This document shows, in pieces, positions 42,694 through 53,672 of a stretch of DNA of 64,000 nt. Origin of the DNA: Lysobacteraceae bacterium (GTDB taxonomy: Bacteria > Pseudomonadota > Gammaproteobacteria > Xanthomonadales > Rhodanobacteraceae); contig JAJFUF010000016.1 in NCBI GenBank assembly GCA_021372495.1, forward strand, positions 30,204 through 94,203, read 5' to 3'. The first letter of the stretch is position 1. The number at the start of each line of letters is the position of its first letter. The notes under the pieces are model-generated. The model was not told the origin of the DNA, ran no database searches, and worked only from the letters and a program-made list of their open reading frames with translations. Both the position numbers and the translations under genes were made by a program.

Positions 42694-42729
42694 GCGGGCC
42701 TCCTTGGAGAGCGTCGCCGCGGTCGGCGG

Positions 42730-43314
42730 CTAGTCGAGCAGGGCGGTGCCGACCGCGCGCAGGAGCAGCAGCATTTCCACGCACGCCAGCGCGAGCATCA
42801 CCGCGATCGCCAGGGCCCACTGGCCGGCGTCGCGGCGGCGGAAGCGCACCTCGCTGCCGAGGCTCGTGTCGTAGACGGTGCGGCCCTGCGCCTTCACCTG
42901 CGCGTAGGCCATCGCCTGCGTGACCAGGGTGGCGATCGGGATGCCGGCGCACAGCGCGCGCGCGAACACGTGCAGCTCGCGCCGCAGCGCGCCCTTCGCG
43001 TCGAGGCGCGCGCCGCCGGCGCCGCGCAGCTCGACGCCGAGCAGGCGCTTGCCCGGCGTGGTGCCCCAGCGCGCCAGCGAGGCCGCGACCAGCGCGCAGC
43101 CGACCGCGGTGAACGCGATGCCCTGCAGCGTGGTTTCGGTGAAGCTCTGCCCGAGGCCGCCGGTGACGGCGGCCGGCGGACCCAGCGCCCAGGTCCACGC
43201 CAGGCCGATCAGGGTGAAGTCGATCTGGCGCGCGAACCAGCGCCGCCACGGATGTGCGGCGTCGCTTTCGTAGCCGGCCTCGGCCGGCGCGGCGGTGGTG
43301 GCGTCGTCGGACAT
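42730..43314 (-). CDS. RDD family membrane protein
   Basis: A 194-residue protein with the RDD-type helices: HPWRRWFARQIDFTLIGLAW (Arg...Asp of the first helix), then GIAFTAVGCALVAASLARWG leading to the TTPGKRLLGVELR loop, and a final helix ALAIAVMLALACVEMLLLL. Function of the family is mostly unknown, with roles in ion exchange proposed for some. The ATG at 43314 begins MSDDATTAAP; the open frame upstream runs into the sRNA gene and is not coding. Confidence 0.85.
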   Translation of the reverse strand: MSDDATTAAPAEAGYESDAAHPWRRWFARQIDFTLIGLAWTWALGPPAAVTGGLGQSFTETTLQGIAFTAVGCALVAASLARWGTTPGKRLLGVELRGAGGARLDAKGALRRELHVFARALCAGIPIATLVTQAMAYAQVKAQGRTVYDTSLGSEVRFRRRDAGQWALAIAVMLALACVEMLLLLRAVGTALLD

Positions 43315-43365
43315 GCGGCGCTCCTCGGCGGACCGCCCGAGTGTGCCTGAAAAAACGCGCCGCAG

Positions 43366-43405
43366 AAAAAGAATGCCCCGAGGGCTAGGGGGGAGCCCTC
43401 GGGGC
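43366..43405 (-). terminator. Rho-independent terminator of the sRNA (and polA read-through)
   Basis: Perfect 12-bp stem GCCCCGAGGGCT / AGCCCTCGGGGC (43375-43386 and 43394-43405), 7-base loop, followed on the minus strand by ATTCTTTTT (43366-43374). Confidence 0.92.
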
Positions 43406-43489
43406 CTGGGTGGAGCCGGACCTGGGGAGGGATCCGACTCCCGTGGTTCACTCAGGGAGGTGAGTGAGCCGGGCGCCGTTGCGTGCACC
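43366..43489 (-). ncRNA. small RNA with C-rich hairpin loops, sX13-like
   Basis: About 124 nt read on the minus strand between polA and the RDD gene. Three hairpins can be drawn. GGCTCACTCA and TGAGTGAACC (43446-43470 region) enclose CCTCCC. GAGTCGGAT and GGTCCGGCTC (43412-43440 region) enclose CCCTCCCCA. The third is the terminator stem. C-rich loops (anti-Shine-Dalgarno-like) plus position beside polA match the Xanthomonas sX13 RNA (about 115 nt, Hfq-independent post-transcriptional regulator) as I recall it. A TTGAAC/TCTAAG promoter precedes it. Homology is inferred from structure and synteny, not from alignment. Confidence 0.7.
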
Positions 43490-43495
43490 CGCGAG

Positions 43496-43525
43496 CTTAG
43501 ATGCGGACGCGGGCGCGAAGTTCAA
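43496..43525 (-). promoter_or_regulatory. promoter of the sX13-like RNA
   Basis: Minus-strand -35 TTGAAC (43520-43525) and -10 TCTAAG (43496-43501), spacing 18. The expected start near 43489 gives a transcript of about 124 nt ending at the terminator. Confidence 0.5.
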
Positions 43526-43615
43526 ATGCGTCGCCGGAAACGGTTTAGTCGGCGTTCATTTGACGAAAACTTAGCGATCCCGGCGCCGGGCGGCGGCGCG
43601 TGCGCCGTCTTCGCC

Positions 43616-46354
43616 TCAGTGCGCCTCGTCCCAGTTGGCGCCGCTGCCGATATCGACCAGCAGCGGCACGTCGAGTGCGGCCGCGCCGGCCATGCGCGCG
43701 CGCACCGCCCCGGTGATCGCCTCCACCGCGTCGGCGCGCACCTCGAACACCAGCTCGTCGTGCACCTGCATCAGCATGCGTGCGTCGTCGCGGTCGGCGA
43801 GGAAGCCGTCCACGGCGATCATCGCGCGCTTGATGATGTCCGCGGCGGTGCCCTGCATCGGCGCGTTGATCGCCGCGCGCTCGGCGCCGGCACGGCGCGC
43901 CTGGTTGCGCGCGCGGATGTCCTCCAGGTACAGGCGGCGGCCGAACACGGTCTCGACGTAGCCGTCGCGCGCGGCGCGTTCGCGGGTGGCGTCCATGAAC
44001 GCCTTCACGCCGGGATAGCGGGCGAAGTAGCGGGCGATGTAGTCCTGCGCCTCGGTGCGGCCGATGCCGAGCTGGCGCGCCAGGCCGAACGCGCTCATGC
44101 CGTACATCAGGCCGAAGTTGATCGCCTTGGCGGCGCGGCGCTGGTTGGGGTCGACCCGGTCCGGCGGCAGGCCGAACACTTCCGCCGCGGTGGCGCGGTG
44201 CACGTCCTGGTTGCCGTGGAAGGCGGCCAGCAGGCCGGCGTCGCCGGACAGGTGCGCCATGATGCGCAGCTCGATCTGCGAGTAGTCGGCGGCGAGGACC
44301 CGCCAGCCTTCCGGCGCGATGAAGGCGCGGCGGATGCGGCGGCCGTCCTCGGTGCGGATCGGGATGTTCTGCAGGTTGGGGTCGGACGAACTCAGGCGCC
44401 CGGTCGCCGCCACCGCCTGGTGGTAGCTGGTGTGCACGCGGCCGGTGCGCGGGTTGACCATCTCCGGCAGCTTCTCGGTGTAGGTCGAGCGCAGCTTGGC
44501 CAGGCCGCGGTATTCGAGGATCAGGCGCGGCAGCTCGTGCTGGTCGGCGATCGCCTCCAGCGCCTCCTCGTTGGTGGACGGCTGGCCGGTCGGCGTCTTC
44601 ACCGCCGCCGGCAGCTTCAGCTCGTCGAACAGGATCGCCTGCAACTGCTTGGGCGAGTCCAGGCTGAACTCGCGCCCGGCCACCTCGTAGGCGCGCCGCT
44701 GCGCGGCGTGCTGGCGCTTGGCCAGGTCCATGCTCTGGCGCTTCAGCTCGGGCACGTCGATCAGCACGCCGCGCTGCTCCATGCGCGCCAGCACCGGCAC
44801 CAGCGGCAGCTCGATGTGCTCGAACACGTCGCGCAGCTTCGGCGCCGCTTCCAGCTTCGGCCACAGCGCCAGGTGCAGGCGCAGCGTGATGTCGGCGTCC
44901 TCGGCGGCGTAGCGGCAGGCGGTGTCGAGGTCGACCTGGCTGAACGGGATCTGCCTGGCGCCGCGGCCGGCGACGTCCTCGTAGTGGATGGTGTCGACGC
45001 CGAGATAGCGCTTGGCCAGCGAGTCCATGTCGTGGCGCGTGGCGGTGGCGTTCCACACGTAGGACTCGAGCATGGTGTCGTAGGCCAGCCCGCGCACCTC
45101 GATGCCGTACTTGGCGAGCACGTTGATGTCGTACTTGGCGTGCTGGCCGAGCTTCGGTTTCGCAGGATCCTCCAGCAGCGGCTTCAGCGCGGCCAGCACC
45201 GCGGCGCGGTCGAGTTGCGCCGGCGCACCCGGATAGTCGTGCGCCAACGGCACATAGGCGGCGTGCGCGGCCTCGATCGCGAACGACAGCCCGACCACCT
45301 CGGCGCGCATCGCGTCCAGCGAGGTGGTCTCGGTGTCGAAGCTGACCAGCGCCGCCGCGCGCAACCGTTCGAGCCAGGCGTCGAGCTGCGCCTGCGTGGT
45401 CACCAGCTCGTAGCGGCCGGGGCCGCCGAGGCTGGGATGGGGCGCATCCTCGGAGGCGTGCGCGGCCTCGCGCAGCGTCGCCGCGCCGGCCTCGGTGCCG
45501 TTGGCGACCGCGGCGCCCTCCAGCTCCTTCAGCGCGGTGCTGAAGCCGTAGCGGGTGTACAGCGTGCGCAGCCTTTCCGCGTCGCGCGCGCGCAGGACGA
45601 GATCGGCCGGCGCGCGGTCGAGCGCGACGTCGGTCTTGATCGTCGCCAGCTGCCGCGACAGCGGCAGGTGGTCCAGCGCGCGGCGCAGGTTCTCGCCGAC
45701 CTTGCCGCCGATTGCGTCGGCGTGCGCCATCACGCCGTCCAGCGAGTCGTACTGTTCCAGCCATTTCGCCGCGGTTTTCGGCCCGCACTTCTCGACGCCG
45801 GGGATGTTGTCGACGCTGTCGCCCATCAGCGCCAGCAGGTCGACGATGCGCGCCGGCGGCACGCCGAACTTCTCCGCCACGCCGGCTTCGTCCAGCGTGG
45901 TGTTGGTCATGGTGTTGACCAGGCGGATGTGCGGGCCGACCAGTTGCGCGAAATCCTTGTCGCCGGTGGAGACGATCACCTCGATGCCGGCGGCGGCGGC
46001 CTGCGTCGCCAGCGTGCCGATCACGTCGTCGGCCTCGACGCCGGGCACGCGCAGGATCGGGAAGCCGAGCGCCTCGACGATCGCATGCATCGGCTCGATC
46101 TGCGCGCGCAGGTCGTCCGGCATCGGCGCGCGGTTGGCCTTGTACTGCGGATAGAGTTCGTCGCGGAAGGTCGGGCCGGGCGCGTCGGTGACGAAGGCGG
46201 CATAGTCCGGCTGCGCCTTCAGCGTTGCACGCAGCATGTTGACCACGCCAAACAGCGCGCCGGTGGGCTCGCCGGCGGCGTTGGACAGCGGCGGCAGCGC
46301 GTGGAAGGCGCGGTAGAGATAGCTCGAGCCGTCGATCAGGATCAGGGTAGGCAT
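43616..46354 (-). CDS. polA: DNA polymerase I
   Basis: A 912-residue repair and Okazaki-fragment polymerase with all three domains. The 5' nuclease starts LILIDGSSYLYRAFHALP and includes ADDVIGTLATQAA and GDSVDNIPGVEKCGPKTAAKWL. The 3'-5' proofreading domain has an intact DxE in SFDTETTSLDA and later AEDADIT and QHAKYD. The polymerase has motif A ADYSQIELRIMAHLSGD, motif B RRAAKAINFGLMYGMSAFGL and motif C MLMQVHDELVFEV. Length is close to the 928 of E. coli. Flanked downstream by the sRNA and upstream by the divergent DUF2782 gene. Confidence 0.97.
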   Translation of the reverse strand: MPTLILIDGSSYLYRAFHALPPLSNAAGEPTGALFGVVNMLRATLKAQPDYAAFVTDAPGPTFRDELYPQYKANRAPMPDDLRAQIEPMHAIVEALGFPILRVPGVEADDVIGTLATQAAAAGIEVIVSTGDKDFAQLVGPHIRLVNTMTNTTLDEAGVAEKFGVPPARIVDLLALMGDSVDNIPGVEKCGPKTAAKWLEQYDSLDGVMAHADAIGGKVGENLRRALDHLPLSRQLATIKTDVALDRAPADLVLRARDAERLRTLYTRYGFSTALKELEGAAVANGTEAGAATLREAAHASEDAPHPSLGGPGRYELVTTQAQLDAWLERLRAAALVSFDTETTSLDAMRAEVVGLSFAIEAAHAAYVPLAHDYPGAPAQLDRAAVLAALKPLLEDPAKPKLGQHAKYDINVLAKYGIEVRGLAYDTMLESYVWNATATRHDMDSLAKRYLGVDTIHYEDVAGRGARQIPFSQVDLDTACRYAAEDADITLRLHLALWPKLEAAPKLRDVFEHIELPLVPVLARMEQRGVLIDVPELKRQSMDLAKRQHAAQRRAYEVAGREFSLDSPKQLQAILFDELKLPAAVKTPTGQPSTNEEALEAIADQHELPRLILEYRGLAKLRSTYTEKLPEMVNPRTGRVHTSYHQAVAATGRLSSSDPNLQNIPIRTEDGRRIRRAFIAPEGWRVLAADYSQIELRIMAHLSGDAGLLAAFHGNQDVHRATAAEVFGLPPDRVDPNQRRAAKAINFGLMYGMSAFGLARQLGIGRTEAQDYIARYFARYPGVKAFMDATRERAARDGYVETVFGRRLYLEDIRARNQARRAGAERAAINAPMQGTAADIIKRAMIAVDGFLADRDDARMLMQVHDELVFEVRADAVEAITGAVRARMAGAAALDVPLLVDIGSGANWDEAH

Positions 46355-46413
46355 GCGCCGGATTGTCGCATGCGCTCCGGAAACGCGCGGCGCGGGCGCC
46401 GTGGCGGAACTGC

Positions 46414-46419
46414 TATGCT
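46414..46419 (+). promoter_or_regulatory. -10-like element (GC)TATGCT
   Basis: TATGCT in CTGCTATGCTGATC, 43 bases before the DUF2782 start. No evident -35. Confidence 0.35.
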
Positions 46420-46461
46420 GATCGCGCGGGGGAAGCTCGGAGCGTCCCTTCGGAGGTCGTC

Positions 46462-46932
46462 ATGAAACGCATGCCCCTGTTGCTCGTCGGCGCACTGGCG
46501 CTGGCGTCCGCCGCGTCGCTGCACGCGCAGTCCTCCGCGCCGCCGCCGCCCGCGCCGGTACCGCCGCCGCCGGGCATGGACGAGCCCGGCGTGAAACCCG
46601 TCGCGCCGGCCACGGTCGCCGCGCCCGCGCAGCCGAAACCGGCGCCGGGCGAAGCGCGCGACGCGCGCGGCGCGCCGCCGCCCACCGTCACGGTGCGCCA
46701 GCAGGACAACGGCGACACCGTCGAGGAATACCGCAGCGGCGGGCGCATCTACATGGTCCGCATCATTCCCAAGCACGGCGTGCCGCAGACCTTCATGGAC
46801 ACGCGCGGCGACGGCAAGCTGACGCCCGATCCCAAGCAGGGCCCGGTGTCGCCCGTGTACTACACGATCTACCAGTGGGGCAAGCCGGCGAAGACCGCCG
46901 AGCAGCAACAGCAGGACAGCGGCGGCGGCTGA
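46462..46932 (+). CDS. DUF2782 family exported protein
   Basis: A 156-residue protein with signal peptide MKRMPLLLVGALALASAASLHA and a long Pro/Ala-rich linker (residues 25-70). The DUF2782 core is TVTVRQQDNGDTVEEYRSGG, IYMVRIIPKHGVPQTFMDTR and YYTIYQWGKP. Members sit next to polA in pseudomonads and xanthomonads; function unknown. GGAGG 5 bases before the ATG supports the start. Confidence 0.87.
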   Translation: MKRMPLLLVGALALASAASLHAQSSAPPPPAPVPPPPGMDEPGVKPVAPATVAAPAQPKPAPGEARDARGAPPPTVTVRQQDNGDTVEEYRSGGRIYMVRIIPKHGVPQTFMDTRGDGKLTPDPKQGPVSPVYYTIYQWGKPAKTAEQQQQDSGGG

Positions 46933-46949
46933 GCGTTGCGGATCGGGCG

Positions 46950-46998
46950 CCCCTCACCCGAACCCGCTCGCCCAAGCGGGGCTTGGGCGAGCGGGAGC
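46950..46998. repeat. dispersed palindromic repeat, second copy
   Basis: CCCCTCACCCGAACCC, then a perfect 12-bp stem CGCTCGCCCAAG (46965-46976) and CTTGGGCGAGCG (46982-46993), then GGGAGC. The outer bases match the repeat at 18729-18766 while the palindrome differs. It lies between the convergent DUF2782 and purH genes and could serve both as a 3' boundary. Confidence 0.6.
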
Positions 46999-47029
46999 TC
47001 GAAGCATCACGCTCTTCCCGAGTCCCGGA

Positions 47030-48610
<1,581 letters not shown>

Positions 48611-48666
48611 GGCGGGGCCGCTGCGGTAAACAAAGAGTCCGCGATTATAGCGGCCGCGCGGCGCCC

Positions 48667-48948
48667 TCAGCCGAGGCGGTGCTGGGCGAGCTTCTTGCGC
48701 AGGGTGGCGCGGTTGATGCCGAGCGCGGCCGCGGCGCGGCTCTGGTTGCCGCCGTGCCAGGCCAGCACCTCGGTCAGCAGCGGCGCCTCGACCTCGCGCA
48801 TCACCAGCGCGAACAGGCCTTCGCTGCAGACGGTGCCATCGAGGTCGGCCAGGTAACGCCGCACCGCGCGGGTGACGCAATCGCGCAGCGCAGGCTCCAG
48901 CGTCGCGTCGCCCTGGGTGTCGGCGCGCAGCGGACTGACGGCGTTCAC
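48667..48948 (-). CDS. fis: Fis family DNA-binding protein
   Basis: A 93-residue nucleoid-associated protein. The N-terminal part ([19 protein letters not shown]) is the dimerising helix region, and the C-terminal HTH reads [20 protein letters not shown] then [14 protein letters not shown], as in Fis and NtrC C-termini. In E. coli Fis bends DNA and activates stable RNA synthesis; this group keeps the fold with a diverged N-terminus. It lies between prmA-DUF3426 and purH, its usual place in xanthomonads. Confidence 0.93.
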   Translation of the reverse strand: MNAVSPLRADTQGDATLEPALRDCVTRAVRRYLADLDGTVCSEGLFALVMREVEAPLLTEVLAWHGGNQSRAAAALGINRATLRKKLAQHRLG

Positions 48949-49120
48949 GGCAGCACTCCCCCCATGGCGTGGCGATGACTCTGCGCGGGGTGGTCGCCAA
49001 GGCGAGCCCCCGTCGTTCGTTGGTGTACGAGGAGGGCGAGTGTAGCGCCGCCGTCGGCGCTTGTGTAAGCCCCCGCCGAAGCGTCGTTCGTGCAGCAGGC
49101 GCGGCGCGGACTTGGCGCGA

Positions 49121-49906
49121 CTATTCGAAGTTGAACTCGAAGGCGACGGCGTTCTTGCCGGGATCTTCCACCTCGAACACCAGCGCCGCCTCGGCGCCCG
49201 GCGCGAGTCCGGCCGCGCGCAGCCTCGGGTCGCGCACGTACTCGGCGGGCAGGAAGCGGCGCATCGCCACGCGGTTCTCGTCGAGGTCGGAGAGGGTGAT
49301 GCCGAGCACCGGATACGGCTGGGTGAAGTCGGCGTCGTTGCGCAGCGTGGCGCTGATGATCAGCGCGCCGGGCACCGACGGGTGCGGGCGGATGTCGCGC
49401 GAGATCAGGCTGAGCTGGTGCACGTCCTTGACCGGCGGCAGCGTGCAGGCGAGCGGCCGGCAGGCGCGCGCCAGCCACGGGCGCAGCGCGTCGCTGGCGA
49501 TCAGCGCATCGCGTTGCGCCCAGGCCAGCTGCGCGCCCAGCGCCAGCGCCAGCAGCGCGCAGCCGGCCGCCCAGCGGCCGGGATGGCCGCCGTGGGCGAC
49601 GCCGTGGCGCCGGGCGAACGCCGGCGCCGCCGGCGCGTGTCCGCCGTGCAGCGGATCGACCGGCGCGAACAGGCCCTGTTGCGGCGCCTGCGGCCGGTAC
49701 ACCGGTTCCACCAGTTGCGGCGGCGCCGGGCTGGGGGTGTGCGCGGGCAGGCTGTCGAACGGTTCCGGCGGCAACGCCTCGGTGAGCGTGGCGATTGCGT
49801 CGAACACCGCGCTGCAGTGCCCGCAACGCACGCTGCCGCGCGCCTGCGCGACCGAGGCGGCGTCCAGCGCGAATACGGTGAGGCATTCGGGGCACTGGGT
49901 GTACAT
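49121..49906 (-). CDS. zinc-ribbon and DUF3426 domain membrane protein
   Basis: A 261-residue protein. An N-terminal MJ0042-type zinc ribbon has two Cys pairs (QCPECLTVF and RCGHCSAVF). A Pro-rich linker and one transmembrane helix (WAAGCALLALALGAQLAWAQ) follow, then a DUF3426 periplasmic domain with LISRDIRPHPSVPGALIISA, LRNDADFTQPYPVLGITLSD and a final PGKNAVAFEFNFE. Function unknown; conserved next to prmA and fis. Confidence 0.88.
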   Translation of the reverse strand: MYTQCPECLTVFALDAASVAQARGSVRCGHCSAVFDAIATLTEALPPEPFDSLPAHTPSPAPPQLVEPVYRPQAPQQGLFAPVDPLHGGHAPAAPAFARRHGVAHGGHPGRWAAGCALLALALGAQLAWAQRDALIASDALRPWLARACRPLACTLPPVKDVHQLSLISRDIRPHPSVPGALIISATLRNDADFTQPYPVLGITLSDLDENRVAMRRFLPAEYVRDPRLRAAGLAPGAEAALVFEVEDPGKNAVAFEFNFE

Positions 49907-50062
49907 GGCGACAGTTTACGGGAGACGGCAGACGGGAGAAGGGAGCGCGCGTTTACCGGGCGGTGGCGCGGCAGGAGCCTGCGTGCAGGCGACCCGGAGG
50001 GACGGGGCGGGAGAGGGTGAGGCGAATGGGCGCGTAGCGTGCGCTGTGCGCACGCTACGCGT
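49907..50062. repeat. degenerate purine-rich repeat upstream of the DUF3426 gene
   Basis: ACGGGAGACGGCAGACGGGAGAAGGGAG at 49918-49945 is a run of degenerate GGGAGA-type heptamers like those at 13622-13650. A looser GGAGGGACGGGGCGGGAGAG follows at 49996-50015. No gene is visible. Confidence 0.4.
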
Positions 50063-50953
50063 TCAGTCGCATTTGCGTGTGCCGGCGATGCGCACCCAGT
50101 CCTCGCGCGTGGTGATTTCGAGATCCTCGAACCACTCGGCGTAGCGCGCCAGCAGCTCATCCTCCTGGCCGCGCAGGATGCCGGACAGCGCGATCGGCGC
50201 GCCCGCTTTCGCGCACGCGGCGAAGCGCGGCGCCAGCTCGGCCAGCGGGCCGGCGAGGATGTTCGCCACCAGCACGTCGGCGGGCGCGTCGTCGTGGGCG
50301 TCCGGCAGGCGCAGCTCGAGGCGCGCGGCGACGCCGTTGCGTTCGGCGTTGTCGCGGCTGGCGGTCAGCGCCTGCGGATCGTTGTCGACGCCGATCGCGC
50401 GCGCCGCGCCCAGCTTCAGCGCGGCGATCGCCAGCACGCCGGAGCCGCAGCCGTAGTCGAGCACGGTCTTGCCGGCCAGATCGGCGCCGTCCAGCCACGC
50501 CAGGCACAGCGCCGTGGTCGGGTGCGTGCCGGTGCCGAAGGCGAGGCCGGGGTCGAGGCGCACGATCACGGCATCGCCGGCGTCGGCGGGCGGCTCCACG
50601 TTCCACGGGTAGATCCACAGCCGCCGGCCGAAGCGCATCGGCCGGAACTGGTCCATCCAGGCGCGTTCCCAGTCCTGGTCGGCGACCTCGCGGAACTCGA
50701 TGCCGTCGGGCGCGAGATCGGGCAGCAGCTCGCACAGCGCCAGCGCGAGGCCGCGACGGTCGGCGCCGGCGTCGAACAGCGCCTGCAGGCGGATCAGCGG
50801 CCACAGCGGCGTTTCGCCGGGCGCGGGTTCGAGGATCGGATGGTCCTCGGCGTCCAGCAGCGTCACCGCCTGCGCGCCGAGGTCCTCCAGCGCGCTCTCG
50901 GCGCGGGGTTGGCGGTCGGCGCGGGTGACGAGGGAGAGTTCGAGGAAGGGCAT
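50063..50953 (-). CDS. prmA: ribosomal protein L11 methyltransferase
   Basis: SAM-dependent trimethylation of ribosomal protein L11. The 296-residue protein has the N-terminal substrate-recognition domain (MPFLELSLVTRADRQPRAES), linker WERAWMDQFRPMRFGRRLWI, LDPGLAFGTGTHPTTALCLA, SAM motif I VLDYGCGSGVLAIAALKLGA, IGVDNDPQALTASRDNAERN and motif IV VLVANILAGPLAEL. Length matches the family. It follows accC by 87 bp on the same strand. Confidence 0.95.
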   Translation of the reverse strand: MPFLELSLVTRADRQPRAESALEDLGAQAVTLLDAEDHPILEPAPGETPLWPLIRLQALFDAGADRRGLALALCELLPDLAPDGIEFREVADQDWERAWMDQFRPMRFGRRLWIYPWNVEPPADAGDAVIVRLDPGLAFGTGTHPTTALCLAWLDGADLAGKTVLDYGCGSGVLAIAALKLGAARAIGVDNDPQALTASRDNAERNGVAARLELRLPDAHDDAPADVLVANILAGPLAELAPRFAACAKAGAPIALSGILRGQEDELLARYAEWFEDLEITTREDWVRIAGTRKCD

Positions 50954-51040
50954 GATTATGAGGTGGTGAGCACACCGGACCCGGCGACCAGGCTCGGCAT
51001 CCATGCCTCGCCAAGTCGCTCCCGCCTTCGGCTCCTGCCT

Positions 51041-52408
<1,368 letters not shown>

Positions 52409-52417
52409 GGGAATTCC

Positions 52418-52563
52418 GGGACTCGGGACTCGGGACTCGGGACTCGTCGAGCATCGGCCGCCGGGGCCGGGTGCGCCACGGTGCGATCAGGCGGCCGCTC
52501 GCGAGAGCGTGGCGCCGGCACCGGACGTCAGCCCGAGTCCCGAGTCCCGAGTCCCGAGTCCCG
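52418..52563. repeat. perfect inverted repeat of GGGACTC heptamers between accC and accB
   Basis: Left arm 52418-52446 is (GGGACTC)x4 plus G; right arm 52534-52562 is its exact reverse complement, with one more base (G) at 52563. The loop is 87 bases and carries no gene. In the accBC transcript this would fold into a 29-bp stem. The arms resemble those of the element inside uvrD (38272-38428). Confidence 0.9.
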
Positions 52564-52570
52564 CGCATCA

Positions 52571-53047
52571 TCAGCCGATCACGAACAGCGGCTCGTCGAA
52601 CTCGACCGGCTGGCCGTTTTCGGCGAGCACCGCCACCACGGTGCCGTCGACGTCGGCTTCGATCTGGTTGAACATCTTCATCGCCTCGATGATGCCGAGC
52701 GTCTCGCCGGCCTTGACCTGCTGGCCGACCTTGACGAACGGCAGGCCGCCGGGGGTGGCGGCGGCGTAGAAGGTGCCGACCATCGGCGCGCGCACCACGT
52801 GGCCTTCGGGGATCTGCCTGCCGGCGGCGGCCGGTGCGGCGGACGACGCATCGTCGCGCGCGGCGGCCGGGGCCGGCGCGGCGGCGACCTGCGCCGGCGG
52901 CAGCATCGGCGCGGGCGCGGCCATCGCGGCGGCTCCCTTCGGCACCCGCGACAGGCGCACCACTTCCTCGCCTTCCTTGATTTCCAGCTCGGCGAGGTTG
53001 GATTCCTCGAGCAGGTCGATCAGCTTCTTGATCTTGCGCAGGTCCAT
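52571..53047 (-). CDS. accB: biotin carboxyl carrier protein of acetyl-CoA carboxylase
   Basis: A 158-residue carrier whose biotin shuttles between AccC and the carboxyltransferase. N-terminal helix [20 protein letters not shown], a Pro/Ala-rich flexible linker (about residues 37-78), and the biotinyl domain (82-158) with the biotin-accepting Lys124 in [17 protein letters not shown] and the thumb [12 protein letters not shown]. It is upstream of accC in the usual order aroQ-accB-accC. Confidence 0.96.
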   Translation of the reverse strand: MDLRKIKKLIDLLEESNLAELEIKEGEEVVRLSRVPKGAAAMAAPAPMLPPAQVAAAPAPAAARDDASSAAPAAAGRQIPEGHVVRAPMVGTFYAAATPGGLPFVKVGQQVKAGETLGIIEAMKMFNQIEADVDGTVVAVLAENGQPVEFDEPLFVIG

Positions 53048-53120
53048 GAGCGAGTGCCTTCTTCGGATTCGATTCCGCTTTCCGCGGGCGGAAAAGGGCG
53101 GGTTGGGATGCGGTGCGGGC

Positions 53121-53570
53121 TCAGCCGGGCGCGGCGCCGAGCCGCGCCAGCGCGGCCTCCAGCGCCAGCCGGTAGCTGTCGGCGCCGAAGCCGGCGATCA
53201 CGCCGACCGCGAGGTCGGAGAAATACGAGTGGCGACGGAACGGCTCGCGCGCGTGCACGTTGCTCAGGTGCACCTCGATGAACGGGATCGCCACCGCCGC
53301 CAGCGCGTCGCGCAGCGCGATGCTGGTGTGGGTGTAGGCGGCGGGGTTGATCAGGATGAACGCGGTGCCGTCGTCGCGTGCCGCCTGCACGCGCTCGATC
53401 AGCGCGTGCTCGGCGTTCGACTGGAACGCGCTGAGCGCGTGGCCGGCGCGTTCGGCGCGGCGGGCGAGGTCGGCGTCGATCTCGGCCAGGGACGCGCGGC
53501 CGTACACCTCCGGCTCGCGCGTGCCGAGCAGGTTCAGGTTCGGTCCGTGCAGGACGAGGATCTTGGCCAA
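53121..53570 (-). CDS. aroQ: 3-dehydroquinate dehydratase, type II
   Basis: Dodecameric enzyme of the shikimate pathway converting 3-dehydroquinate to 3-dehydroshikimate. The 149-residue protein has [21 protein letters not shown] with the catalytic Tyr, [46 protein letters not shown] [17 protein letters not shown] with catalytic His, and [17 protein letters not shown]. Complete length. It lies 73 bp upstream of accB on the same strand. Confidence 0.97.
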   Translation of the reverse strand: MAKILVLHGPNLNLLGTREPEVYGRASLAEIDADLARRAERAGHALSAFQSNAEHALIERVQAARDDGTAFILINPAAYTHTSIALRDALAAVAIPFIEVHLSNVHAREPFRRHSYFSDLAVGVIAGFGADSYRLALEAALARLGAAPG

Positions 53571-53672
53571 GCGCAGCCCCCGGGCCGCCCCGATCGGACG
53601 GCTAAGGGGCGAAGTCTGCGCGAGCCGGCCGATCTTGTCCAGATCGGCGTAGTTCGGCGATGTTTGACGCGA

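Noticed and set aside
46965..46993. Palindrome near purH as a PurR operator
   Set aside because: It lies downstream of purH, between convergent genes, and matches the dispersed repeat at 18729 rather than a regulator site.
48611..49000. N-terminal extension of PurH by 130 residues
   Set aside because: The extension is the mirror or shifted reading of the fis gene and the family begins at [12 protein letters not shown] sequence.
52418..52563. Repeats between accC and accB as a CRISPR array
   Set aside because: The units are 7-base tandem repeats in two inverted blocks, without 20-40 base spacers or cas genes.
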